A stretch of DNA of 13,535 nt, from NCBI GenBank assembly GCA_900545615.1, contig UQZM01000053.1, positions 1-13,535 of the forward strand. Direction: 5' to 3'. The notes below the pieces were generated by a model that saw only the letters and a list, made by a program, of their open reading frames with translations, had not been told where the DNA came from and searched no databases. The stretch is from an uncultured Collinsella sp. Lineage in GTDB: Bacteria; Actinomycetota; Coriobacteriia; Coriobacteriales; Coriobacteriaceae. This document shows positions 1-6,843 of this stretch, in pieces (position 1 is the stretch's first letter; each line of letters starts with the position of its first letter). Made by a program: the position numbers and the translations under genes.

Positions 1-450
1 CCCGACCAGCTCGTGATCGACCTTGTCAAGGAGCGCCTTGCCGCCGATGACGCCCAACAGGGCTTCATCCTCGACGGCTTCCCGCGCAACACCGCCCAGG
101 CTGTGACGCTCGATTCCGAGCTTTCCGCCATGGGTCGCGAGATCGACTGTGCCCTTCTGGTCGATGTAGCCCCCGAGGTCATTATCGATCGTCTGTCTTC
201 GCGTCGCACCTGCCGCGCCTGCGGTTACACCGGCACCGCTGCCGATGCTACCTGCCCCAAGTGCGCCGGCGAGATGTATCAGCGCGACGACGACAAGCCC
301 GAGACCATCAAGAACCGTCTCGACGTCTACGAGAAGTCCACGAGCCCGCTCGTCGACTACTATCGTGGCCAGGGTCTGCTCAAGTCGGTCAACGGTGACC
401 AGGCTCGCGAGACCGTGTACGGGGATATCAAAGAGGCTCTCGGTCTATGA
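1..450 (+). CDS. adk: Adenylate kinase, 3' part (5' end outside the window)
   Basis: This is the C-terminal part of adenylate kinase, which interconverts ATP + AMP and 2 ADP in the cytoplasm. The frame is open from base 1, so the gene begins upstream and the GTG at 13 is internal. The first visible residues include GFILDGFPRN, the family signature around the AMP site. The LID domain follows, with CRAC and CPKC, a zinc-binding Cys4 arrangement usual in Gram-positive enzymes, then QRDDDKPETIKNRL, which carries the conserved Asp and Arg residues. Only 10 residues separate the two CxxC pairs, shorter than the usual LID loop of about 16, so the LID is trimmed. The stop codon overlaps the map start (ATGA at 447-450), implying translational coupling. 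The P-loop and start codon cannot be seen. Confidence 0.96.
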   Translation, partial: PDQLVIDLVKERLAADDAQQGFILDGFPRNTAQAVTLDSELSAMGREIDCALLVDVAPEVIIDRLSSRRTCRACGYTGTAADATCPKCAGEMYQRDDDKPETIKNRLDVYEKSTSPLVDYYRGQGLLKSVNGDQARETVYGDIKEALGL

Positions 451-1235
451 TCAAGATTAAGTCTGCAACGCAAATCGAGCAGATGAAGAAGGCAGGAGCG
501 CTATCTAAGATGGCGCTCCGCCACGTTGGAGCCATGGTGCGCCCCGGCGTTTCGACCTTTGAGCTCGATCAGCTCGCGGAGCAGATTATCCGCATGCATG
601 GCGGCATCCCGGCCTTTAAGGGTTACGGCGGGTTCCCGGGAACCATTTGCGCATCGATCAACGATGCCGTGGTCCACGGTATTCCCAACCCCGACATGAT
701 CCTGCGCGATGGCGATATCATTTCCATCGATACGGGAGCCGTTGTCGACGGATGGGTCGGCGATAACGCTTGGACGTTTTTCGTCGGCACCCCCACGCCC
801 GAGGCCAAGGCCCTGTGCGAGGTTACGCGCGATTGCCTTAAGGCTGCCATCGAGCAGGCTGTCCCCGGTAACCATATCGGGGACGTCGGTTATGCCGTTC
901 AGTCCCTCGCCGAGTCTCACGGTTACGGCGTGCTTCGTGACTATGTGGGCCATGGCATTGGCCGCGTGATGCACGAGGACCCCAACGTTCCTAACTATGG
1001 AAAGAAGGGGAGGGGCGTTCGCCTCCAGGCCGGCATGGTCATTGCCATCGAGCCGATGGTTACGATGGGTTCCAACCATGTGAGCACGGGCTCCGACGGT
1101 TGGATCGTCACTACCAACGACCACCTGCCCGCCGCGCACTACGAGAACACCGTCGCCATTACCAATGACGGTCCGGTGATTCTCACTACGGATGCCCAAG
1201 GTGCTTGGTGTTCGCTCCAAGGCGGAGAAATGTAA
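447..1235 (+). CDS. map: Methionine aminopeptidase, type I
   Basis: This cytoplasmic metallopeptidase removes the N-terminal Met from nascent proteins. The 262 residues match the E. coli enzyme length (about 264). The five metal ligands of the pita-bread fold can be placed: D95 (in SIDTG), D106 (in VGDNAW), H169 (in VGHGIG), E202 (in AIEPMV) and E233 (in HYENTVAIT). H77, in VHGIPN, is the conserved substrate-contacting His. There is no N-terminal extension, so it is the short type Ia form. The ATG overlaps the adk stop in an ATGA, which fixes the start. The adk-map-infA order is conserved in Gram-positive ribosomal clusters. A weak promoter lies downstream, before infA, so map is probably the last gene of an upstream transcript with readthrough into the next block. 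Confidence 0.97.
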   Translation: MIKIKSATQIEQMKKAGALSKMALRHVGAMVRPGVSTFELDQLAEQIIRMHGGIPAFKGYGGFPGTICASINDAVVHGIPNPDMILRDGDIISIDTGAVVDGWVGDNAWTFFVGTPTPEAKALCEVTRDCLKAAIEQAVPGNHIGDVGYAVQSLAESHGYGVLRDYVGHGIGRVMHEDPNVPNYGKKGRGVRLQAGMVIAIEPMVTMGSNHVSTGSDGWIVTTNDHLPAAHYENTVAITNDGPVILTTDAQGAWCSLQGGEM

Positions 1236-1271
1236 CAAGTTCCACTTAGTTGTGGAGCCATTACGAAGTTA

Positions 1272-1300
1272 TTACGATGCGTGCATACGTGTTGTAGAAT
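1272..1300 (+). promoter_or_regulatory. Candidate sigma-A-type promoter for infA-rpmJ-alpha operon
   Basis: A TAGAAT hexamer at 1295-1300 matches the -10 consensus at 5 of 6 positions. A weak -35 (TTACGA, 3 of 6) sits 17 nt upstream at 1272-1277. The predicted start near 1307 would leave about 33 nt before the infA GTG. The heptamer ATTACGA occurs twice, at 1260-1266 and 1271-1277, one helical turn apart, and could be a regulator site or chance. The ribosomal genes are probably also transcribed from promoters further upstream. Confidence 0.45.
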
Positions 1301-1339
1301 ACTCAATCGCTGTCGTTTTCTAGAGAAAGATGATTGCTT

Positions 1340-1558
1340 GTGAAGAAGGAAGACGCAATTGAGCTCGAGGGTACGGTAAAGGAGCCGCTGCCCAACGCCA
1401 TGTTTAAGGTTGAGCTCGAGAACGGTCATTCGGTTCTGTGCAACATTTCTGGCAAGATCCGAATGAATTACATCCGTATTCTCCCCGGTGACAGGGTTGT
1501 CGTGGAGCTTTCCCCGTACGACCTGACCCGCGGCCGCATCACCTATCGCTACAAATAG
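1340..1558 (+). CDS. infA: Translation initiation factor IF-1
   Basis: IF-1 binds the ribosomal A site on the 30S subunit and helps IF-2 and IF-3 select the initiator tRNA. The protein is a single OB-fold (S1-like) domain with hallmark blocks EGTVKEPLPNAMFKVELENG, ISGKIRMNYIRILPGD and YDLTRGRITYR. Starting at the GTG at 1340 gives exactly 72 residues, beginning MKKEDAIELEG, the same length and opening as E. coli IF-1. The TTG at 1334 would add two residues and lies only 4 nt from the purine-rich GAGAAAG (1323-1329), whereas the GTG lies 10 nt from it, so the GTG is preferred. The ATG at 1330 is out of frame. The gene sits between map and rpmJ as in other Gram-positive clusters. Confidence 0.96.
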   Translation: MKKEDAIELEGTVKEPLPNAMFKVELENGHSVLCNISGKIRMNYIRILPGDRVVVELSPYDLTRGRITYRYK

Positions 1559-1708
1559 CGGCACGCATACACGCACTCCATTTCCGGCTGCAGGCTTAGC
1601 TCAACCTACGGTCGGATTGTGTGTGAAGACCAGCCATAGTTTTAAACGCCTGCGGCTGGGCGAGTAGATAGTAGGGAAGTAGTTTGAGCGCTACCGAAAG
1701 GAAGAACG
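1559..1708 (+). promoter_or_regulatory. Structured intergenic leader between infA and rpmJ
   Basis: This 150-nt gap is long for a ribosomal operon whose other gaps here are 14-32 nt. The segment at 1584-1595 can pair over all 12 bases with 1648-1659 (ten Watson-Crick and two G-U pairs), closing a loop of about 52 nt. Inside the loop, GGTC (near 1610) and GACC (near 1629) could form a smaller stem. The right arm ends about 36 nt before the rpmJ Shine-Dalgarno. It precedes rpmJ-rpsM-rpsK-rpsD-rpoA-rplQ, the operon that S4 represses through a leader structure in E. coli, so feedback control is plausible but inferred. I found no convincing promoter or terminator in it. Confidence 0.4.
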
Positions 1709-1822
1709 ATGAAGGTACGTCCTTCGGTCAAGAAGATGTGCGATAAGTGCAAAATCATTAGGCGCCATGGCAAGGTCCTCGTCATTTGCGAGAACCCCCG
1801 TCATAAGCAGCGTCAGGGTTAA
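1709..1822 (+). CDS. rpmJ: 50S ribosomal protein L36 (zinc-binding form)
   Basis: This is the smallest large-subunit ribosomal protein: 37 residues, starting MKVRPSVKKMCDKCKIIRR and ending HKQRQG. C11, C14, C27 and H32 form the CxxC...C...H zinc ribbon of the C+ type of L36. The ATG at 1709 follows a clear Shine-Dalgarno stretch (GAAAGGAAG, 1696-1704), and the length is the family's usual 37. It is the first gene after the structured infA-rpmJ gap, and its stop (1820-1822) lies 14 nt before rpsM, so it belongs to the alpha-operon transcript. It is easily missed because of its size, but the match is unmistakable. Confidence 0.97.
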   Translation: MKVRPSVKKMCDKCKIIRRHGKVLVICENPRHKQRQG

Positions 1823-1836
1823 GAGAGGAGACTACG

Positions 1837-2211
1837 TTGGCCCGTATTAATGGTGTCGACCTCCCGCGTGAGAAGCGCGTTGAGATCGGTCTGACCTACA
1901 TTTACGGCATCGGCCGCACCACTGCGACGAAGATTTGCGTCGAGTGCAACGTTAACGTGGATACGCGCGTTAAGGACCTCACCGAGGATGAGGTTAACGC
2001 CATCCGCGATTATATCGATAAGAACCAGATCATGGTTGAGGGCGACCTCCGCCGTGAGCGCAACCAGAACGTCAAGCGCCTTATGGACATCGGCTGCAAC
2101 CGCGGCCTTCGTCACCGCAAGGGCCTCCCGGTCCGCGGCCAGCGCACCCACACTAACGCTCGTACCCGCAAGGGCCCGAAGCGTCAGATCGGTGCTAAGA
2201 AGAAGAAATAA
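1837..2211 (+). CDS. rpsM: 30S ribosomal protein S13
   Basis: S13 sits in the head of the small subunit and contacts P-site tRNA and the 50S subunit. The 124 residues begin MARINGVDLPREKRVEIGLTY, the canonical S13 N-terminus, so the rare TTG at 1837 is the true start; it has a strong GAGAGGAG Shine-Dalgarno at 1823-1830, 6 nt away. The helix-two-turn-helix signature (YIYGIGRTTATKI) and the C-terminal block RHRKGLPVRGQRTHTNARTRKGP are intact, followed by a basic AKKKK tail that reaches into the decoding region. The TTG start may tune its synthesis relative to its neighbours. Its stop codon merges with the rpsK Shine-Dalgarno (TAAGGAG, 2209-2215). Confidence 0.98.
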   Translation: MARINGVDLPREKRVEIGLTYIYGIGRTTATKICVECNVNVDTRVKDLTEDEVNAIRDYIDKNQIMVEGDLRRERNQNVKRLMDIGCNRGLRHRKGLPVRGQRTHTNARTRKGPKRQIGAKKKK

Positions 2212-2225
2212 GGAGCGCTAGATAG

Positions 2226-2630
2226 ATGGCTACTGCTAAGAAGAACGTTCGCGCTGCCCGTCTGAAGCGCGCGGACCGTAAGAACATTTCCGTGGGCCAG
2301 GCTCACATTCGTTCTACGTTCAACAACACGATCGTTTCGATCACCGATCCCCAGGGCAACGTCATTTCCTGGAAGTCGGCTGGCCAGGTGGGCTTCAAGG
2401 GCTCCCGTAAGTCCACGCCGTTCGCTGCCCAGATGGCTGCCGAGGCTGCTGCCAAGCAGGCCATGGAGCACGGTATGAAGAAGGTTTCCGTCTTCGTCAA
2501 GGGCCCCGGCTCCGGTCGTGAGACCGCCATCCGCTCCCTCCAGGCTGCTGGCCTCGAGGTCTCGAGCATCCAGGACAAGACCCCCATTCCGCACAACGGC
2601 TGCCGCCCCAAGAAGCGTCGCCGCGTGTAA
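2226..2630 (+). CDS. rpsK: 30S ribosomal protein S11
   Basis: S11 lies on the small-subunit platform near the mRNA exit. The 134-residue product has a basic N-terminus (MATAKKNVRAARLKRADRKN). The core contains HIRSTFNNTIVSITD and GRETAIRSLQAAGLEV, followed by IQDKTPIPHNGCRPKKRRRV, the S11 C-terminal signature. The ATG lies 10 nt after AAGGAG (2210-2215), which overlaps the rpsM stop and points to coupled translation. It is cotranscribed between rpsM and rpsD, the order seen across most bacteria. The length is close to the usual 128-131, with a few extra basic residues at the N-terminus. Confidence 0.98.
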   Translation: MATAKKNVRAARLKRADRKNISVGQAHIRSTFNNTIVSITDPQGNVISWKSAGQVGFKGSRKSTPFAAQMAAEAAAKQAMEHGMKKVSVFVKGPGSGRETAIRSLQAAGLEVSSIQDKTPIPHNGCRPKKRRRV

Positions 2631-2649
2631 CTGAAAGGATCGTATCAAT

Positions 2650-3246
2650 ATGGCAATCGACAGGACTCCTGTTCTTAAGCGCTGCCGTCAGCTCGGGATC
2701 GATCCCGCTGAGCTCGGTTACAGCAGCAAGAAGGAATCTATCCGTCAGCCCAAGCGCCGTCGCAAGGAATCTGAGTACGGCATGCAGCTGCGCGAGAAGC
2801 AGAAGGTCAAGTTCATCTATGGCGTTCTGGAGAAGCAGTTCCACGGCTACTTCAACAAGGCCCGCAAGATGAACGGCGTCACCGGTGAGAACCTCATGAT
2901 CATCCTTGAGTCTCGCCTCGACAACGTCGTCTTCCGTCTTGGCTTCGCTCGCACCCGCAAAGAGGCTCGTCAGTCCGTCCGTCACGGTCACTTCACCGTG
3001 AACGGCAAGCGCGTGGACATCCCGTCCTACCGCGTCAAGGCCGGCGACGTCGTCGCTGTCGGCGAGAAGTTCCGTGACCTCCTCCCCATCAAGGAGGCCC
3101 TGATTTCCTCCGAGCGCTTTGAGGTCCCTGGCTGGCTCGAGGTCGATATCGAGAAGCTGTCTGGTAACGTGCTCGCTCTGCCGACGCGTGAGCAGATCAG
3201 CGGTGATATCAACGAGCAGCTCATCGTCGAGCTCTACTCTAAGTAG
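2650..3246 (+). CDS. rpsD: 30S ribosomal protein S4
   Basis: S4 is a primary 16S rRNA-binding protein that nucleates small-subunit assembly and is the usual autogenous repressor of its operon. The 198 residues open with an S4 N-terminal domain, including RRRKESEYGMQLREKQK, followed by the S4 RNA-binding fold at about 88-150 (ESRLDNVVFRLGFARTRKEARQ, HFTVNGKRVDIPSYRVKAGD). The N-terminus has a single Cys (C12), so it is the zinc-free type rather than the Cys4 type. The ATG follows a purine-rich GAAAGGAT stretch (2633-2640). The operon position between rpsK and rpoA is the standard one. If S4 controls this operon, the infA-rpmJ leader is the best local candidate site. Confidence 0.98.
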   Translation: MAIDRTPVLKRCRQLGIDPAELGYSSKKESIRQPKRRRKESEYGMQLREKQKVKFIYGVLEKQFHGYFNKARKMNGVTGENLMIILESRLDNVVFRLGFARTRKEARQSVRHGHFTVNGKRVDIPSYRVKAGDVVAVGEKFRDLLPIKEALISSERFEVPGWLEVDIEKLSGNVLALPTREQISGDINEQLIVELYSK

Positions 3247-3278
3247 TCCATCCGGGCTGCTGAGGCTGGAGGTAATAC

Positions 3279-4220
3279 ATGTCAGAATTCATTAGGCCTC
3301 AGGTTCAGGTCGAAGAGATCAACGAGACGTCTGCTCGTGTCTCCGTCGAGCCGCTCGAGCGTGGCTACGGCGATACGCTGGGTAACTCCCTTCGTCGCGT
3401 TCTTCTGTCCTCGCTCGAGGGTGCCGCCGTCGAGGCTATTCAGATCGATGGTGCGCAGCACGAGTTCATGACCATCCCTAACATGGTCGAGGATGTCACC
3501 GACATCGTCCTGAATGTCAAGGGTCTTGTCTTCAGGGCTCTCGGCACGACCGACGAGGCGACCGCCACCATTTCGGTTGACGGCCCCTGCGAGGTCACCG
3601 GTGCGGACTTCTTTATTCCGTCCGAGTTTGAGCTGGTCAACCCCGAGCAGCACATCGCTACGCTCACCGAGGGTGGCCATCTCACCATGAGCATGCGCAT
3701 CGGCTATGGCCGCGGCTATGTTTCTGGCGAGGCCAACAAGCGCGACAACGATCCCATCGGTGTGATCCACGTCGACTCGCTGTACTCGCCGGTTTCCCGT
3801 TGCGCCAAGCTCGTTGAGGCTTGCCGTGTCGGTCAGCACACCGACTACGACCGCCTTGTCCTCGAGATCGAGACCAACGGCTCCATCGCCCCGCGCGACG
3901 CCGTGGTCCAGGCTGCCAATATCATCAACCAGCATATGGCCGCCTTTATGAACCTTGCCGAGACCCCCGAGGTCGAGGAGGAGGCTTCGATCTTCGCTCC
4001 CGAGGTCACCAACGACAACGCTGAGCTGGACAAGCAGATCGAGGATCTGGACCTTTCCGTCCGTTCCTACAACTGCCTTAAGCGCGCCAGCATTCACTCG
4101 GTCCGTCAGCTCGTTGAGTTCTCGGAGAACGATCTGCTCAACATCCGTAACTTCGGTGTTAAGTCGATCGAGGAAGTGAAGGACAAGCTTGAGTCCATGG
4201 GCCTGAGCCTGAAGGCTTAA
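3279..4220 (+). CDS. rpoA: RNA polymerase alpha subunit
   Basis: Alpha forms the dimer on which RNA polymerase assembles and contacts promoter DNA and activators. Residues 1 to about 228 form the assembly domain (ERGYGDTLGNSLRRVLLSSLEG at 27-48 is the dimerisation block). An acidic linker follows (about 229-250), then the C-terminal domain (about 253-313) with VRSYNCLKRASIHSV. R262 there corresponds to the E. coli R265 that binds UP-element DNA. The 313-residue length is normal for Gram-positive bacteria. The ATG has a perfect GGAGGT (3268-3273) 5 nt upstream. The gene lies between rpsD and rplQ, as in nearly all bacteria. Confidence 0.99.
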   Translation: MSEFIRPQVQVEEINETSARVSVEPLERGYGDTLGNSLRRVLLSSLEGAAVEAIQIDGAQHEFMTIPNMVEDVTDIVLNVKGLVFRALGTTDEATATISVDGPCEVTGADFFIPSEFELVNPEQHIATLTEGGHLTMSMRIGYGRGYVSGEANKRDNDPIGVIHVDSLYSPVSRCAKLVEACRVGQHTDYDRLVLEIETNGSIAPRDAVVQAANIINQHMAAFMNLAETPEVEEEASIFAPEVTNDNAELDKQIEDLDLSVRSYNCLKRASIHSVRQLVEFSENDLLNIRNFGVKSIEEVKDKLESMGLSLKA

Positions 4221-4250
4221 TGCTTCGCATATTTGAGGAGAAACTAGACC

Positions 4251-4718
4251 ATGCGTCACAACGTTAAGAAGGGCCTGAAGCTCGGCACCGATGCGAGCCA
4301 CACCAAGGCCATGAAGAAGAGCCTTGCTAAGGCCCTCTTCGAGAACGACCGCATCAAGACCACCGAGACCCGCGCTAAGGCGCTGCGTTCGGTCGTCGAC
4401 CCGATCATCACTTGGGCCAAGAAGGGCGACCTGCACTCTCGTCGTCTGGCTATCGCCAAGCTCGGCGATAAGCAGCTCGTTGCCGAGATCTTCGACAAGG
4501 CTGCCCAGGGCATGTGGCAGGACCGCAACGGCGGTTACACCCGCATCATGAAGCTCGGCAACCGCAAGGGCGACAACGCTCCCATCGTTATCATGGAGCT
4601 CGTCACCGAGCCTTGCACGCCTAAGGCCAAGAAGGCTGCTCCGGCCCCCAAGAAGGCCGCTGCTCCCAAGAAGGTCGAGGCCGTCGAGGAGGCTCCTGCT
4701 GAGGAGACCGCTGAGTAG
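4251..4718 (+). CDS. rplQ: 50S ribosomal protein L17 with C-terminal extension
   Basis: L17 binds 23S rRNA near the peptide exit region. Residues 1 to about 122 are the conserved fold, opening MRHNVKKGLKLGTDASHTKA, with LAKALFENDRIKTTETRAKALR and a core ending near NAPIVIMELV. After it comes a low-complexity tail (about 123-155) rich in Lys, Ala, Pro and finally Glu, absent from the 127-residue E. coli protein but of a kind common in actinobacterial L17. The tail changes from basic to acidic along its length. The ATG lies 10 nt after GAGGAG (4235-4240). It is the last gene of the operon and is followed by a strong terminator. Confidence 0.97.
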   Translation: MRHNVKKGLKLGTDASHTKAMKKSLAKALFENDRIKTTETRAKALRSVVDPIITWAKKGDLHSRRLAIAKLGDKQLVAEIFDKAAQGMWQDRNGGYTRIMKLGNRKGDNAPIVIMELVTEPCTPKAKKAAPAPKKAAAPKKVEAVEEAPAEETAE

Positions 4719-4744
4719 ACAATCCGTCTGCATAGGCTATATTC

Positions 4745-4775
4745 GAGGGGTACGTTCGCGTACCCCTCTTTTTTT
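4745..4775 (+). terminator. Rho-independent terminator after rplQ
   Basis: A perfect 10-bp stem (4745-4754 with 4759-4768) closes on a TTCG tetraloop and is followed by seven T residues (4769-4775). It ends the ribosomal transcript. The closing pair next to the loop is G-C rather than the extra-stable C-G. truA starts only 36 nt further on with no clear promoter, so some readthrough probably supplies truA. Confidence 0.93.
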
Positions 4776-4810
4776 GTCGCGATACCGTTACTTGTTTGTT
4801 GGGAGCGCCC

Positions 4811-5635
4811 ATGACTGCCCCGTCTGATTTCAATTCGATTTCCGAGCTTGACGCCACGCTCGTATTTCGTGTGGCCTATGATGGCTCGTCGTATAGCGGA
4901 TTTGCCGAGCAGCCGGGACAGACGACGGTTGCGGGTGAGCTGCGTCGAGCCATCGAGACGCTGCTTCGCCGTCCGATCGATTTGACGTGCGCGGGGCGTA
5001 CCGATGCCGGCGTGCATGCCGTGGCTCAGTACATCAGCGTTCCCGTAACGGACGCTGAGCTCGCCCTTACGCGCCGTAGGTGGCTGCGGGCTATGGATGC
5101 CCTGCTGCCCAAAGATATCGCCATCAACGAGGTCTACAAGGCCCGTAAGGGCTTTTCTGCACGCTTTGACGCGCGTTCCCGTACGTATACGTACCGTATT
5201 GCCGATCGCGATGCGCGCCCCGTGCTGTCCCGTGGTGCCGTGTGGTGGCATCGCTATCCCTTGGACGTCGAGGCCATGTCTGCGGCCTGTCCCGCGCTTT
5301 TGGGTGAGCAGGACTTTAAGAGCTTTTGCAAGGTCGCCTCTGCCGTGGGCAAGCCTACGCACCGCTGCGTGATGCGGGCCGAGTTTGGCCATGAGGTGGC
5401 CTTTGGCGAGGATATCCTGACGTTTACCATTGAGGGCAACGCATTTTTGCATTCGATGGTCCGCACGATCGTGGGCACGCTTGTCGAGATTGGCATGCAT
5501 CGCCGCGAACCCGAGTGGATGCGCGAGGTCATCGACGCTTGCGACCGTACCGCTGCGGGCCCCACGGCTCCTGCCTGCGGCCTTACGTTTATGGGCGTGG
5601 ATTACGATCCCGCCGAGCTTGTCGTGCTCGACTAG
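4811..5635 (+). CDS. truA: tRNA pseudouridine(38-40) synthase TruA
   Basis: TruA converts uridines 38-40 in the anticodon stem-loop of many tRNAs to pseudouridine. With the start at the ATG at 4811 the protein has 274 residues (E. coli has 270). It shows VAYDGSSYSGFAEQPGQTTV near the N-terminus, the catalytic block CAGRTDAGVHAVAQ with nucleophile D65, FSARFDARSRTYTYRI, and the C-terminal FLHSMVRTIVGTLVEIG and CGLTFMGVDY blocks. An in-frame TTG at 4796 would add five residues, but the ATG has GGGAG (4801-4805) just upstream and gives the usual N-terminus. Its place after rplQ is the common Gram-positive arrangement. A 7-bp hairpin (5644-5650 with 5656-5662) follows the stop but lacks a T-run. 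Confidence 0.96.
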   Translation: MTAPSDFNSISELDATLVFRVAYDGSSYSGFAEQPGQTTVAGELRRAIETLLRRPIDLTCAGRTDAGVHAVAQYISVPVTDAELALTRRRWLRAMDALLPKDIAINEVYKARKGFSARFDARSRTYTYRIADRDARPVLSRGAVWWHRYPLDVEAMSAACPALLGEQDFKSFCKVASAVGKPTHRCVMRAEFGHEVAFGEDILTFTIEGNAFLHSMVRTIVGTLVEIGMHRREPEWMREVIDACDRTAAGPTAPACGLTFMGVDYDPAELVVLD

Positions 5636-5796
5636 GGGAGGGCTCGACGCGTCGTGCGTCGACACCTGTCATCTGTGGGCTGCACGTGTGCAACATCTGT
5701 TCTTGGCGTGCAATACAACCGGTGTCTCATTGCTTTTATTGCCGGGGTGTACCATGAACCACGATTTAATTCATTGCTGTCGAGAGGACGGATAAC

Positions 5797-6837
5797 TTGG
5801 TTCGACGTGGCTCGCATCCGCGACTTTCGGTGATCCTTGTGGTAGAAGGTTCGCCCAGCTATGCGATGCGTGCGCTCGAGAGTATCCAGAACCAAGACCT
5901 CTACGATTTGCAGATTGTCGTTGTCTGCCGCGATGCTGCGCCCGGTGTGCGCCATTCGCTTCAAGTTGCTGCCGATAGGGACATCCATATTGATTTGATT
6001 GACGTCGAGGACGCGAAGCGCGGCGCTTGTCTTCGTGCCGGTTTTGATGCCTCGCGCGGCTCTCAAATCATCGCCATGAACGCCGATGAGTGGTTTGCTC
6101 CGCAGGCCCTTTCCAAGATGGTCGATATCGCGTGCGATACTGCGGCAGACATTGTGCTCCCCTCGGTGTCGCTCGATCGATACGATGCGCATCGCGAGCG
6201 TCATTCGCGCGTCTTGGATGCTACTCATATTTCCATTGATAGCAAATCTTCGATGGTGGCCGGGCTGCCTCAGTTGATTTTAGGCGGCCTAGTCGCTCAG
6301 ACCTCTGGCGTGATGTACAGCCGCTCGCTGTTTGAGGCATGCCTGTCGCGCGGCAAGGCGTACCGTACGGTTGAGTTTATGGCTTATGCGCTCTCGCAGG
6401 CACGATTCGTGTCCGGCTGCGGCGACGCTTGTTTCCACGCGGTGGTACCTAAGCTTACAGATGCCTTTGATCCCACCATGTTTGCCAGGATATCCGATGA
6501 CACTCGAGCGCTCGACGAGCTTGCGGACTCACTCTCGGAAGCAGATAGCGGTGGTCGGCTCAAGCTGGCAAGCCAAAAGTTCTACTTTGCCGGACTGGTC
6601 GCCTGCATCGAGAATTTGTGTCTGAGCCCGCATGGAGTGTCGTCAATCGAGCGTTCCGCCCGCATGCGTGATATGCTCGAGGCGCCTCGAACCCGTCAGA
6701 TGGTCGCCGCGCTCAAGGATAACCATCGGGGACTTGGTCTGTTGTTTGGGCCGATCGCCAGCGCCAAGCCCGCGCGCTGCGTGATGTGTACGCATCTGGC
6801 AGCTTTTCTTAACCGGACGGGCGTAAAAACCGCCTAA
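5797..6837 (+). CDS. GT-A glycosyltransferase-like protein, function unknown
   Basis: This 346-residue protein is probably cytoplasmic, with no signal peptide or clear membrane segment. Its N-terminal ~130 residues look like a family 2 (GT-A) glycosyltransferase: LSVILVVEG (10-18), ALESIQNQDLYDLQIVVV (26-43), and a segment where the metal-binding DxD is expected that reads MNADEWF (94-100). The usual VDDGS nucleotide motif is replaced by VVCRDAAPG, and DxD by NAD, so catalysis is uncertain. The C-terminal half is unlike anything I recognise; it has several cysteines, including CVMC at 328-331. The TTG at 5797 is chosen because GAGAGG (5782-5787) lies 9 nt upstream and the fold begins at once. 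It stands alone between truA and argR, so context gives no substrate. A degenerate or regulatory relative is possible. Confidence 0.6.
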   Translation: MVRRGSHPRLSVILVVEGSPSYAMRALESIQNQDLYDLQIVVVCRDAAPGVRHSLQVAADRDIHIDLIDVEDAKRGACLRAGFDASRGSQIIAMNADEWFAPQALSKMVDIACDTAADIVLPSVSLDRYDAHRERHSRVLDATHISIDSKSSMVAGLPQLILGGLVAQTSGVMYSRSLFEACLSRGKAYRTVEFMAYALSQARFVSGCGDACFHAVVPKLTDAFDPTMFARISDDTRALDELADSLSEADSGGRLKLASQKFYFAGLVACIENLCLSPHGVSSIERSARMRDMLEAPRTRQMVAALKDNHRGLGLLFGPIASAKPARCVMCTHLAAFLNRTGVKTA

Positions 6838-6843
6838 ACGGCT

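Noticed and set aside
501..1238. A 245-codon minus-strand open frame over map
   Set aside because: It is antisense to a well-supported gene and shows no domain of its own.
1596..1620. A tRNA-like string (TTAGCTC followed by GGTC) in the infA-rpmJ gap
   Set aside because: No cloverleaf, anticodon stem or acceptor stem can be formed around it.
3282..4733. A 483-codon open frame on the minus strand across rpoA and rplQ
   Set aside because: It lies entirely antisense to two unmistakable genes; its Leu/Val/Asp/Gly-rich, domain-free product is the complement of GC-biased codons.
5644..5662. A 7-bp hairpin after truA considered as a terminator
   Set aside because: No T-run follows the stem, so it is only mentioned under truA.
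4535..5665. A 376-codon minus-strand open frame over the end of rplQ and truA
   Set aside because: It is antisense to truA, crosses the rplQ terminator, and has no Shine-Dalgarno or recognisable domain.
5742..5770. TTTAAT at 5765-5770 as a -10 for the GT-like gene
   Set aside because: It matches 5 of 6, but the sequence 17 nt upstream (CCGGGG) is nothing like a -35 and no TGn extension is present.
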